Shown: positions 11,754 to 18,550 of the stretch, one piece after another
Layout of the letters: every line of letters starts with the position of its first letter
How positions within the stretch are numbered: position 1 is the first letter of the stretch
Program-made: the position numbers and the translations under genes
Notes under the pieces: model-generated
What the model saw: only the letters and a program-made list of their open reading frames with translations
Databases searched by the model: none
What the model was told of the DNA's origin: nothing
Source: an uncultured Clostridium sp.
GTDB taxonomy: Bacteria > Bacillota > Clostridia > TANB77 > CAG-508
Assembly: GCA_946545035.1 (NCBI GenBank)
Contig: CAMNND010000008.1
Span: 1-19,784, forward strand
Direction: 5' to 3'
DNA length: 19,784 nt

Positions 11754-12061
11754 TATATGCTGTATTTGATGCCATCCTTGGCTGGCTAAAAAGACCACCA
11801 CTACTATGGAATGCTACAGATTTTATTATGTGTATTTGTTGCATAGTATTATTGCTTTTAGCAGTATCAGAATTAAAAAAGAAGAGAAGATATAAGTTTT
11901 TCGTTAGTTATACATATAACGTAGGAGAGTTTGACACGCATGAGTTTGAAACCAATTTTAAGCCAAGATGTGGCAAAGAAATTAAAGAAATGGAGAGAGC
12001 CATCGAAAAACAAACTGGAAGAAATAAAGTAGTAATTTTATTTATAAGTGAACTTTTTTGA
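11750..12061 (+). CDS. Single-span membrane protein with cytoplasmic domain, unknown
   Basis: 103 aa. ATG 11750 overlaps the previous stop (ATGA), GAAGGGAG upstream. Residues about 23-41 are hydrophobic (TDFIMCICCIVLLLLAVSEL) and followed by KKKRRYK, which by the positive-inside rule puts the C-terminal 60 residues in the cytoplasm. That part has strands (FFVSYTYNVGEFDTHEFET) and a helix (EIKEMERAIEKQTG), then VVILFISELF. No family recognised. A 13-bp direct repeat begins at its 3' end. Confidence 0.65.
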   Translation: MIYAVFDAILGWLKRPPLLWNATDFIMCICCIVLLLLAVSELKKKRRYKFFVSYTYNVGEFDTHEFETNFKPRCGKEIKEMERAIEKQTGRNKVVILFISELF

Positions 12062-12087
12062 AACAACACGATAAAACTTTTTTGAAA
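12051..12087 (+). repeat. 13-bp direct repeat at a gene junction
   Basis: AACTTTTTTGAAA at 12051-12063 and 12075-12087. The first copy contains the stop of the membrane protein gene, the second leads into the GAAAGGTGG ribosome binding site of the late regulator. It looks like a short duplication of the gene end. Confidence 0.7.
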
Positions 12088-12103
12088 GGTGGGAAAGTTA
12101 AGA

Positions 12104-12589
12104 ATGACAAAAGATGAACTAATTTGTAGATTAAAAAATCATAAAAAAAATATTTCTAGCAAAGAGCTAAAAGAGCGTAGATTAAATAAACTTATATTCC
12201 AATTAGATAAGCTAAAGAATGCAGCACCAGAGGCACCAATCTCATCTGCTCCAGGAATAAACAACGACATAAGAAGTAAAAACAAAATTAGTAATAAAGT
12301 TGAAAATGCCGTTGTTAACAAGCTGACAGAGATTGAAGAGCTAAAAAATGAAATCTTTGACTTAAAAATGGAAATACAAAAGTTAGATGACAATATAGAA
12401 GATGTGAGAATACGTTTAAATGCACTTAACTATAAAGAACGTAAATTTATAGAGGAATACTATTTTAATGGTCGTACGTTTGAGGAAATAGGAAATAAAG
12501 TATATTATGAATTATACAATCAAACTAGGGATTCAAAAACCATAAAAACAATAATACGAAATGCAAGAAACAAGATGTTAAAGTTATAA
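12104..12589 (+). CDS. ArpU/RinA-type phage late transcription regulator (sigma-like C-terminus)
   Basis: 161 aa from ATG 12104; a GTG at 12089 is part of the ribosome binding site (GAAAGGTGG), so the later start is chosen. N-terminus is basic and helical (about 1-45), followed by a Pro/Ala/Ser linker (APEAPISSAPGIN) and a coiled coil (about 75-108). The C-terminal part, LNYKERKFIEEYYFNGRTFEEIGNKV, then SKTIKTIIRNARNKM, has the helix-turn-helix layout of sigma-70 region 4 (as in DUF1492/ArpU proteins). It is the last gene of the early operon, just before the terminator and the terminase operon, the classic place of late-gene activators. Function by family and synteny. Confidence 0.8.
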   Translation: MTKDELICRLKNHKKNISSKELKERRLNKLIFQLDKLKNAAPEAPISSAPGINNDIRSKNKISNKVENAVVNKLTEIEELKNEIFDLKMEIQKLDDNIEDVRIRLNALNYKERKFIEEYYFNGRTFEEIGNKVYYELYNQTRDSKTIKTIIRNARNKMLKL

Positions 12590-12590
12590 A

Positions 12591-12621
12591 TAAAAAAGAG
12601 CACCGCAAGGTGTTCTTTTTT
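12591..12621 (+). terminator. Terminator of the early operon
   Basis: AGAGCACC (12597-12604) pairs with GGTGTTCT (12609-12616, one wobble) around GCAA, a stable tetraloop-like turn, with AAAAAA before and TTTTTT after. It lies 2 bases after the regulator stop. Confidence 0.88.
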
Positions 12622-12628
12622 GCTTATA

Positions 12629-12704
12629 ACACTTTTTTGCACCTTTTTTGTACCCTTTTTCAACCCTTTTTGGGCTTTTCTTTAAAAAACAACTAAGTTA
12701 TAAT
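12629..12704 (+). promoter_or_regulatory. Phased T-tract array and -10 box: likely late promoter control region
   Basis: Units of the form ACACTTTTTT, GCACCTTTTTT, TACCCTTTTT, CAACCCTTTTT and GGGCTTTT follow each other, with T-runs starting at 12633, 12644, 12656, 12667 and 12676. Spacing is 11, 12, 11 and 9 bases, near the helix repeat. TATAAT (12699-12704) follows, with no good -35 (TTTTCT at 12676-12681). Phased A/T tracts bend DNA and the repeated CC-T5 word could be an activator site. This is the expected target of the ArpU-like protein; the link is inference. Confidence 0.55.
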
Positions 12705-12796
12705 TAAGCTAGTTTAATTGACGATGCTAGATAGTTAATGAACGGTTGGAATGTTGTTGTGTATTTCGTCTGTTATAAATATTATAGATTGAGAAT

Positions 12797-12831
12797 AAAG
12801 AAGTAGGTTATCTAGCGACCTGCTTCTTTTT
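12797..12831 (+). terminator. Hairpin with T-tract in the leader of the late operon (attenuator-like)
   Basis: AAAGAAGTAGGT (12797-12808) pairs with ACCTGCTTCTTT (12818-12829, one wobble) around a 9-base loop, and the 3' arm ends in five T. It has terminator form but lies just before the first late gene (ATG 12847). It may end readthrough, or be overcome by an antiterminator. Confidence 0.6.
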
Positions 12832-12846
12832 GTATATGGAGGTAAT

Positions 12847-13014
12847 ATGGGTCAAAGAATTAGTCAAAAAGAAATGTTTGATAAATATAAACAATATGTA
12901 TGTCCTATCTGCAAAAATAAACAAAAAGAGGATTCTTGCGATATTAGAATTACAGCTAGTGGAGATGCTAGATGTTGTAATTTCGCAAGAATAGAAAGAA
13001 ACGAGCAAATATGA
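12847..13014 (+). CDS. Small Cys-rich zinc-binding phage protein
   Basis: 55 aa from ATG 12847 with GGAGG 6 bases upstream. Cys19/Cys22 (YVCPICKN), Cys31 (DSCDIR) and Cys43/Cys44 (ARCCNF) suggest one zinc site. N-terminal GQRISQKEMFDKYKQ is basic and helical. Small zinc proteins of this kind are often the first gene before the terminase block in Firmicute phages. The next ORF overlaps its stop codon (ATGA). Confidence 0.7.
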   Translation: MGQRISQKEMFDKYKQYVCPICKNKQKEDSCDIRITASGDARCCNFARIERNEQI

Positions 13015-13181
13015 ATATTGCAAGATGTATGTTAAGAAAATGTGAAAATTGCAGATATGAGCATAGTTGTTTTAGAAAGGATGTTGAAGAAAATGAATAT
13101 AGTATACAAAAAAAGAACGGAACTAATTCCGTACGAAAAGAATCCAAGGAAGAACGAAGAAGCGGCAAAGTATGTCGCTAA
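13011..13181 (+). CDS. Small Cys-rich ORF overlapping the ParB-domain gene
   Basis: 56 aa. ATG 13011 overlaps the preceding stop (ATGA). The N-terminus has a Cys cluster CMLRKCENCRYEHSCF (Cys6, Cys11, Cys14, Cys20), a credible zinc knuckle. The C-terminal half (from about residue 28) is encoded in DNA that also encodes the start of the ParB-domain protein in another frame and is low in order (KKNGTNSVRKESKEERRSGK). The cluster plus coupling supports a real gene; the overlap of about 89 bases is unusually long. Confidence 0.5.
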   Translation: MNIARCMLRKCENCRYEHSCFRKDVEENEYSIQKKNGTNSVRKESKEERRSGKVCR

Positions 13182-13674
13182 ATCAATAAACGATTTTGGA
13201 TTTTTAGTACCAATATTGATTACAAAAGATAATATCGTTGTGGCTGGCCATACAAGACTAAAGGCGGCAGAAATAAATAATATAGATGAAGTACCTTGTA
13301 TTATTGCTGATGGTTTATCAGAGGAAAAAATAAATGCGTTTAGGCTGATTGATAATAAATCAAGTGAAATTGCTGAATGGGATAACGAATTATTAAAAGC
13401 AGAGGTACAGGATCTATTAGACTCAATTCCAGATTTAAAAGAATACAATTTTAATATTGAGGATTTTATCAACGATGATATTTTTGAGGATATAAATGAC
13501 AATGGGTATGCAGATACAACAAGGTTTGAACACAAATTAAAAATTGATAGGCAAGAAATTGTAATGACCGAAGAAGAATACAAGAAGATAATTGATTTAT
13601 TTAATAAATATGTCAATGAGAATGGTGTTTCTTTTGGATTTGTGAATTATTTGGTAGGTGGTTTTAATGGTTGA
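13093..13674 (+). CDS. ParB/Srx-domain protein
   Basis: 193 aa. In-frame starts exist at 13042, 13060 and 13081, but ATG 13093 gives the usual N-terminus of these proteins (IVYKKRTELIPYEKNPRKN) and AAAGGA lies about 12 bases upstream. Residues about 5-85 are the ParB/sulfiredoxin fold with NPRKN (17-21), GFLVPILI and the signature GHTRLKAA (52-59), then IDEVPCIIAD. The remainder is acidic (DIFEDINDNGYADT) with a helical end (TEEEYKKIIDLFNKYVNEN). ParB-like domains in phages accompany DNA methyltransferases or act as nuclease or NTP-binding modules. The next gene overlaps by 8 bases and starts with the same domain. Confidence 0.85.
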   Translation: MNIVYKKRTELIPYEKNPRKNEEAAKYVAKSINDFGFLVPILITKDNIVVAGHTRLKAAEINNIDEVPCIIADGLSEEKINAFRLIDNKSSEIAEWDNELLKAEVQDLLDSIPDLKEYNFNIEDFINDDIFEDINDNGYADTTRFEHKLKIDRQEIVMTEEEYKKIIDLFNKYVNENGVSFGFVNYLVGGFNG

Positions 13675-15034
13675 ATATGTTGATATTGATACTATAAAAC
13701 CTGCACCATATAACCCTAGAAGAATTGAACAGCAACAGATTGAACAATTAAAAAAATCATTCAATGAAATAGGTTTTATATTGCCGGTACTTGTTAATAG
13801 AAAGAATAACGTTATCATTGCAGGCCATCAAAGAACAAAAACAGCAAAGCTATGTGGGATAAATAAAATCCCTGTTATGTATGTTGATAAAATTGTATTG
13901 GGCGATGAAATAAAGTTCAACCAATTACATAATGGAATTGATAAAACATTAAATAATTCACAAACACTATTAAAAGATTATGAAAAAGAAACATTTATCG
14001 AGATAGATAATGCTGACTTTTCAAACGAAAATGCTTTTGCAACTATTGTAAATGAGATATGCAAACTAATACTAAAATATGGTAATGTTTTAAGCTGTGT
14101 TGTATGCAAAAATAAAGTTATTTATGGTTGTGAGTATGTTAAAGCCTGTAAAATGTTAAATTTAAAAGTAAATTCCTACATATTGCCAGAGGACAAGTTT
14201 GAAAAAGTAGTTTATTACTTAAATCTACAATATGGAAAATACTATTATGGAGACATTGAGAGAAAGACTTATGTTCAAGGTTTGGCTCAATTAAATCGTA
14301 GCGTAGAAAAGAGAGAAGATATTAAACAAAATAAAAGCACTCTATACACATATTTAGTTTTACCTTATTTAGAAAAGTTAAAAGAGGATATTTCTATTCT
14401 TGATTTTGGATGTGGTAAAGGAGCTTATATAAACTCACTTGCAAAGAAATATAAATATGCTCTAGGTTTAGAATTTTACAACAATAATGGTAAGGCCATT
14501 AACATTAGTAAAGGCAATAAACAAATTGACGATTTAATAAATTACATAGGTAAAAAACAATATTTTGATGTGGTTGTATGTGATAGTGTTCTCAATAGTG
14601 TAGATAGTTTAGAAGCGGAAGAAAGTGTAATAACGTGCTTGAATCTGTTTACAAATGATAGATTATTTATTTCTGGAAGAACAACAGAAGGGTGCAAAAT
14701 ATGGGAGTCTAAAAATGGAAATGCAATAAAAAACAGATTAACTTTTTTAGATGATCATAATTTCACATCGACATATAGAGAAGGTCAATGGTACTTTCAA
14801 CATTTTCATAATAAAGATGAAATGATAAAAGAGCTACAAGAAAAAGGTTTTGAGATGATAAATGTATGTTGGAATAAATATGGTACTACATTTCAAATTG
14901 AGGCTAAAAAAGTAAAACAATTAAGTGATGAGCAATATATAAAAGCTCTAGATTTTGAATTTAACCTACCATTACCAAATAACAAAACATACAACAGAAA
15001 TTTAGATATAAAAAAGGTTTTGAAATTGAGTTAG
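13667..15034 (+). CDS. ParB-domain / SAM-dependent methyltransferase fusion
   Basis: 455 aa from ATG 13667 (GGTAGGTGG upstream). N-terminal ParB domain about 3-78: IKPAPYNPRR, GFILPVLVNRKNNVIIAGHQRTKTA (motif 53-60), IPVMYVD. A second, degenerate ParB-like unit seems to follow (about 120-195): GNVLSCVVCKNKVIYGCEYVKACKML, where GCEYVKA stands in for GxxRxxA. The C-terminal domain (about 225-415) is a class I SAM methyltransferase with motif I ILDFGCGKGAY (244-254) and FDVVVCDSVLNSVDS as the post-IV region. The DPPY/NPPY motif of adenine or N4-cytosine DNA methylases is not present, so target and chemistry are open. It lies directly before the terminase genes. Confidence 0.85.
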   Translation: MVEYVDIDTIKPAPYNPRRIEQQQIEQLKKSFNEIGFILPVLVNRKNNVIIAGHQRTKTAKLCGINKIPVMYVDKIVLGDEIKFNQLHNGIDKTLNNSQTLLKDYEKETFIEIDNADFSNENAFATIVNEICKLILKYGNVLSCVVCKNKVIYGCEYVKACKMLNLKVNSYILPEDKFEKVVYYLNLQYGKYYYGDIERKTYVQGLAQLNRSVEKREDIKQNKSTLYTYLVLPYLEKLKEDISILDFGCGKGAYINSLAKKYKYALGLEFYNNNGKAINISKGNKQIDDLINYIGKKQYFDVVVCDSVLNSVDSLEAEESVITCLNLFTNDRLFISGRTTEGCKIWESKNGNAIKNRLTFLDDHNFTSTYREGQWYFQHFHNKDEMIKELQEKGFEMINVCWNKYGTTFQIEAKKVKQLSDEQYIKALDFEFNLPLPNNKTYNRNLDIKKVLKLS

Positions 15035-15055
15035 AAACGAGGTGGGTGGTATGAA

Positions 15056-15721
15056 GTGAATGAGAAAGACGAAAAAAAGCTAAAAAAAGACTATAAAAAA
15101 GGACTAACATATAAAGAGCTATGTAAAAAGTATGATATTACCCACAACAAATTGATTGTTTTCATACGAAAAAATAAACTAACACGCAATAAATCTGAAA
15201 ACGCAAAAGGAAACAAAAATGCAACAGGAAACAAAGGTGGCGCACCACCTAAAAACAAAAATGCTGTTGTTACTGGAGCATACGAAACAATAATTGAAAG
15301 TCTTTTCGATGAAAACGAAAAAGTTATTTACAATACAAATCAAGAAAAAATTGACATTAAGAAAAAAATACAACAGGAAATTGCAATTCTTGAGATTAGA
15401 GAAAAAAGAATATTAGAGCGAATTAACGAAAAGAAAAAGGCAAAAGAAATGTCTGTTTCTAGTATGAGCTCTAGCAAAAATAGTTATCACTATGGCAGTA
15501 CAGCTGTAAGCCCCACAAATTCCACTAATACCACATTGGAACCAACTATAAATGTAATTCAAAGATTAGAAGAGGCATTGACTAAAGTACAAGAAACAAA
15601 ACGAAGATACATTGAAACCTTTGCTAAACTTCCAAATGACGATGAGGACGATGAGGAAGATAATTCATTTATAGATGCTTTAAAAGGTATAACAAAGGAT
15701 ATATGGGATGAAGAAGAATAA
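15056..15721 (+). CDS. terS: Terminase small subunit
   Basis: 221 aa from GTG 15056; GAGGTGGGTGG lies 7 bases upstream and a nearby ATG (15051) is out of frame. The N-terminal HTH (about 7-47, KKLKKDYKKGLTYKELCKKYDITHNKLIVFIRKN) binds packaging-site DNA. The motif NKNATGNKGGAPPKNKNAVVTGAYETI (about 54-80) is the signature of PBSX-type small terminases. A coiled-coil region (about 98-130) and an acidic C-terminus (PNDDEDDEEDNSF) serve oligomerisation and contact with the large subunit. Overlap with the large-subunit gene (ATG 15708) indicates coupled translation. Confidence 0.9.
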   Translation: MNEKDEKKLKKDYKKGLTYKELCKKYDITHNKLIVFIRKNKLTRNKSENAKGNKNATGNKGGAPPKNKNAVVTGAYETIIESLFDENEKVIYNTNQEKIDIKKKIQQEIAILEIREKRILERINEKKKAKEMSVSSMSSSKNSYHYGSTAVSPTNSTNTTLEPTINVIQRLEEALTKVQETKRRYIETFAKLPNDDEDDEEDNSFIDALKGITKDIWDEEE

Positions 15722-17016
15722 GGGAAAATTCAAGTGGCAACCATTCTCAAAAAAGCAACTTAAAATAATGAGTTGGTGGACACCTGGTAGTCCTTATGCT
15801 GATTATGATGGAATTATAGCAGATGGTGCTGTTAGAAGCGGTAAAACTATAGCAATGGCTCCAAGTTTCATAATGTGGGCAATGGATAATTTTGACGAGT
15901 GTGATTTTGCAATATGTGGTAAAACTATAGGTTCTTTAAATAGAAATGTTATAAATACATTAAAAAAACAATTACGCTCTTTAAAATACAAATATGAACA
16001 CAAACGTAGTGATAATGTAATAATTGTAAAGAAAAATGGAAAAGTTAATAGCTTTTATTTGTTTGGTGGAAAAGATGAAAGTTCACAGGATCTAATACAA
16101 CGGAATGACACTTGCAGGAATACTTTTCGACGAAGTTGTATTGATGCCAGAGTCATTTGTAACACAAGGTCTTGCAAGACTTAGTGTGGAAGGTGCAAAA
16201 TTCTGGTTTAACTGCAATCCTAGTAACCCAAATCATTATTTCAAAAAAGAATTTGTTGATAAAGCAAAAGAAAAACATATACTTTATTTACATTTTACAC
16301 AAGAGGACAACCTAACATTATCAGAAAAGAAAAAAGAGCAATACAGAAGAATGTTCAAAGGTGTTTTCTTCAAAAGAAATATACTTGGTTTATGGGTTGC
16401 TGCAGAAGGTTTAATATTCCCACAAATTGCAGAAGACCATCTTCCATACCTTACAAAAGAAGTCCAGTTCAATTCATTTATTACTATCGGAATTGACTGG
16501 GGAGGAAATAAGTCTGCACATAGTATATGTGCAACAAAAGTCGATAGAAATTATAAGGTTGTTCAGGTACTTAAGTCGGATAAGATGAAAGCTACAGGAA
16601 CAAATACAAAGCAAGTCTTTAGATGGATAATAAACTTTATTAAAGAGATACAGGACAAATATGGTACTGTGTCTTTTCTTTTTGCAGATAGTGCAGAGCA
16701 AGTATTAAATCGTTCTCTAGAGGCGGAATTACAAAATAATAATATCAATTTAATAGTACAAGATAGCTTAAAAATAGAAATCAAAAACAGAATTGAATTG
16801 ATAAATAGGTTGTTGAATTTATTACGTCTAAACTTCATTGAAGGACAGACGGACACAATAATAGAGGCATTACAAACGGCCTTATTCGACGAAACAGCAA
16901 AAGAAGACAGGTGGATTGATGATGGAGAAACATCTGATATTGACTCATTAGACTCTTTCTGGTATTCGTTCGAAAATTGGTACGAAGAAATTGCCTATAT
17001 AGGAGAGGTTGCATAA
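15708..17016 (+). pseudogene. terL: Terminase large subunit, split by a single-base frameshift
   Basis: The first frame (15708-16184) encodes the ATPase start with Walker A GAVRSGKT (residues 40-47) and FAICGKTIGSLNRNV. Homology breaks after DESSQDLIQ: codon CGG at 16101-16103 leads into unrelated residues and a stop. The second frame resumes at 16102 with GMTLAGILFDEVVLMPE (Walker B FDE), then nuclease residues DWGG (joined residue 263) and FADSAEQ (327). Dropping C16101 restores one protein of 435 aa, the normal size for a PBSX/XtmB-type large terminase, which cuts and pumps phage DNA into the procapsid. Both halves are otherwise well preserved. It is a recent mutation, a sequence error, or a +1 recoding site at a rare codon. 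ATG 16105 has no convincing ribosome binding site. Confidence 0.88.
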
Positions 17017-17017
17017 G

Positions 17018-18547
17018 ATGAATAATAGTATAATATTAAATTATTTACAGCAAAAAGGATATAATACTGTCTCAACAGATTACTACAATTTCATAGAAAA
17101 ATGGGAAAATTGGTGGAAAAATACGGTTAAAGCTCATAAGTACCATGATTCTTCTGGCAAAGAAAGAACAATGCATACAATGGGAATGGCAAAAAGATTA
17201 TCAGAAGACTGGGCAAGTATAGTTTTGTCAGAGCGTGATGAAATTAAATCAATAGCCAAAAATAAGACTCAGACAGCAAAGAATAATAAGTACCTTGAAA
17301 AGACAGCAGAAGAATTAAATTTATATGATGAATTGCATGAAGCAGTTGAAAAATCAGCAGCGATGGGAACGGCAGGTGCAGTTCTTAGAGTAACGCACGT
17401 GAAATTAGAGAACAATAAAATAGTTCCAACAAAAAGAACTAAAAAAGACATAATTTATTTATATGCTAGTCAAATTGTTCCATTAAAAGTCGAGCATGGA
17501 AAGATAATAGATGTTGCTTTTGTAAGTGAAAATATAGTAAAAGGAAAAAAAGAGTACTATATTGAAAGACACGAAAAAGTTTGGGATGAAAAGTTAGAGA
17601 TAGATAAATATGTAATAAAAAATACATATTTGAATGAAGATGGAAATGAGATTGTTAAAAAGGGAATATTGAAAAGTTACTCTTTTAATAGTGATATTCC
17701 TCTATTTTCAATATGTAAGACACCTATTGCTAATCCACTAGAAATAGATTACAAAACAAACGGCATGGGTTATTCAATGTATGGTAATGCAGAAGACCAG
17801 TTATTTGCTTGCGATATAACATATCATAATTTTGTGATGGATTTTTTCTTAGGTGGTAAAAAAATGTTCTATAATAAAAAAATTGTTGGTAAAAAAACAA
17901 AAATTGTTGATAACAAAGAGGTTACAGAAGATGTCTACCCAGACGATATAATGAGGCAACAGTGGGCTACTTATGGAGATGAACAAGCAAATTTTAAAGA
18001 TGAACCAGTAATTACAGAATATAATCCAGATTTAAGAGTCGAGGAAGATACAAAAGGAATACAGTTTTGTTTAGATTTATTATCATTTAAAGCTGGACTT
18101 GGAATGAAATATTACCAATTCAATGCGAACGGAACTATTACAGCAACGCAATATGTTGGAGATAGACAAGATCTTGTTAAAAATGCAAAAAAGTATCGTA
18201 AGAATGTAAATAGATTTGTAGCAAACATATGCAAAGGTTTATTGTTATTAGGTAGAGTATTATTTAATGAACAAGTCACAGAGGACTGCGACATAGAGGT
18301 TATAGACCAGGATGGATTTCTTGTTGATACAGAAACTGCCAAAGAAGAATTCAGAAAGGATATAGCACAAGGTATAAGACAGCCTTGGGAATATCGTGTT
18401 AAATTCCTTGGAGAGGACGAAGAAACAGCAAAGAAAATGGTTGCAGGAGAAGATATAGAAGACATCGAAGAAGAGGAAGACGAAGATGAAAAAGATAACA
18501 AAAATTCAAAGAAAAAGCAATTAAAAGAAAATGAAAAAGAGGAATAA
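17018..18547 (+). CDS. Portal protein (A118/SPP1 gp6-like)
   Basis: 509 aa from ATG 17018 with AGGAGAGG 9-16 bases upstream (an in-frame TTG at 17009 is rejected). N-terminal INLYIDFW-like part seen as YYNFIEKWENWWKNTVKAHKYH (about 23-45), MAKRLSEDWASIVLSE, and AAMGTAGAVLRV; central MGYSMYGNAEDQLFACDITYHNFVMDF; later KAGLGMKYYQFNANGTITATQYVGDRQDL. These are typical of A118-family portals (TIGR01542 type). The C-terminus is strongly acidic and Lys-rich (from about 475). The portal forms the dodecameric ring at one capsid vertex through which DNA enters. It lies 1 base after the terminase stop codon. Confidence 0.92.
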   Translation: MNNSIILNYLQQKGYNTVSTDYYNFIEKWENWWKNTVKAHKYHDSSGKERTMHTMGMAKRLSEDWASIVLSERDEIKSIAKNKTQTAKNNKYLEKTAEELNLYDELHEAVEKSAAMGTAGAVLRVTHVKLENNKIVPTKRTKKDIIYLYASQIVPLKVEHGKIIDVAFVSENIVKGKKEYYIERHEKVWDEKLEIDKYVIKNTYLNEDGNEIVKKGILKSYSFNSDIPLFSICKTPIANPLEIDYKTNGMGYSMYGNAEDQLFACDITYHNFVMDFFLGGKKMFYNKKIVGKKTKIVDNKEVTEDVYPDDIMRQQWATYGDEQANFKDEPVITEYNPDLRVEEDTKGIQFCLDLLSFKAGLGMKYYQFNANGTITATQYVGDRQDLVKNAKKYRKNVNRFVANICKGLLLLGRVLFNEQVTEDCDIEVIDQDGFLVDTETAKEEFRKDIAQGIRQPWEYRVKFLGEDEETAKKMVAGEDIEDIEEEEDEDEKDNKNSKKKQLKENEKEE

Positions 18548-18550
18548 TAT

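Noticed and set aside
12629..12680. CRISPR-like repeat array
   Set aside because: The units are 9-12 bases with no spacers between them. They fit a promoter-proximal T-tract array, not a CRISPR.
13032..13616. A 194-aa open frame on the minus strand
   Set aside because: It lies antisense to the ParB gene, has low-complexity Ser/Ile/Phe composition and no supported ribosome binding site. It is a shadow frame.
16060..16110. Programmed -1 frameshift in the large terminase
   Set aside because: The shift needed is +1, and no X-XXY-YYZ slippery heptamer is present. Only +1 slippage at CAA-CGG remains possible.
16105..17016. Independent gene starting at ATG 16105
   Set aside because: The ATG falls in the middle of the conserved terminase sequence (GMTLAG) and lacks a well-placed ribosome binding site. 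It is the second part of the split gene.
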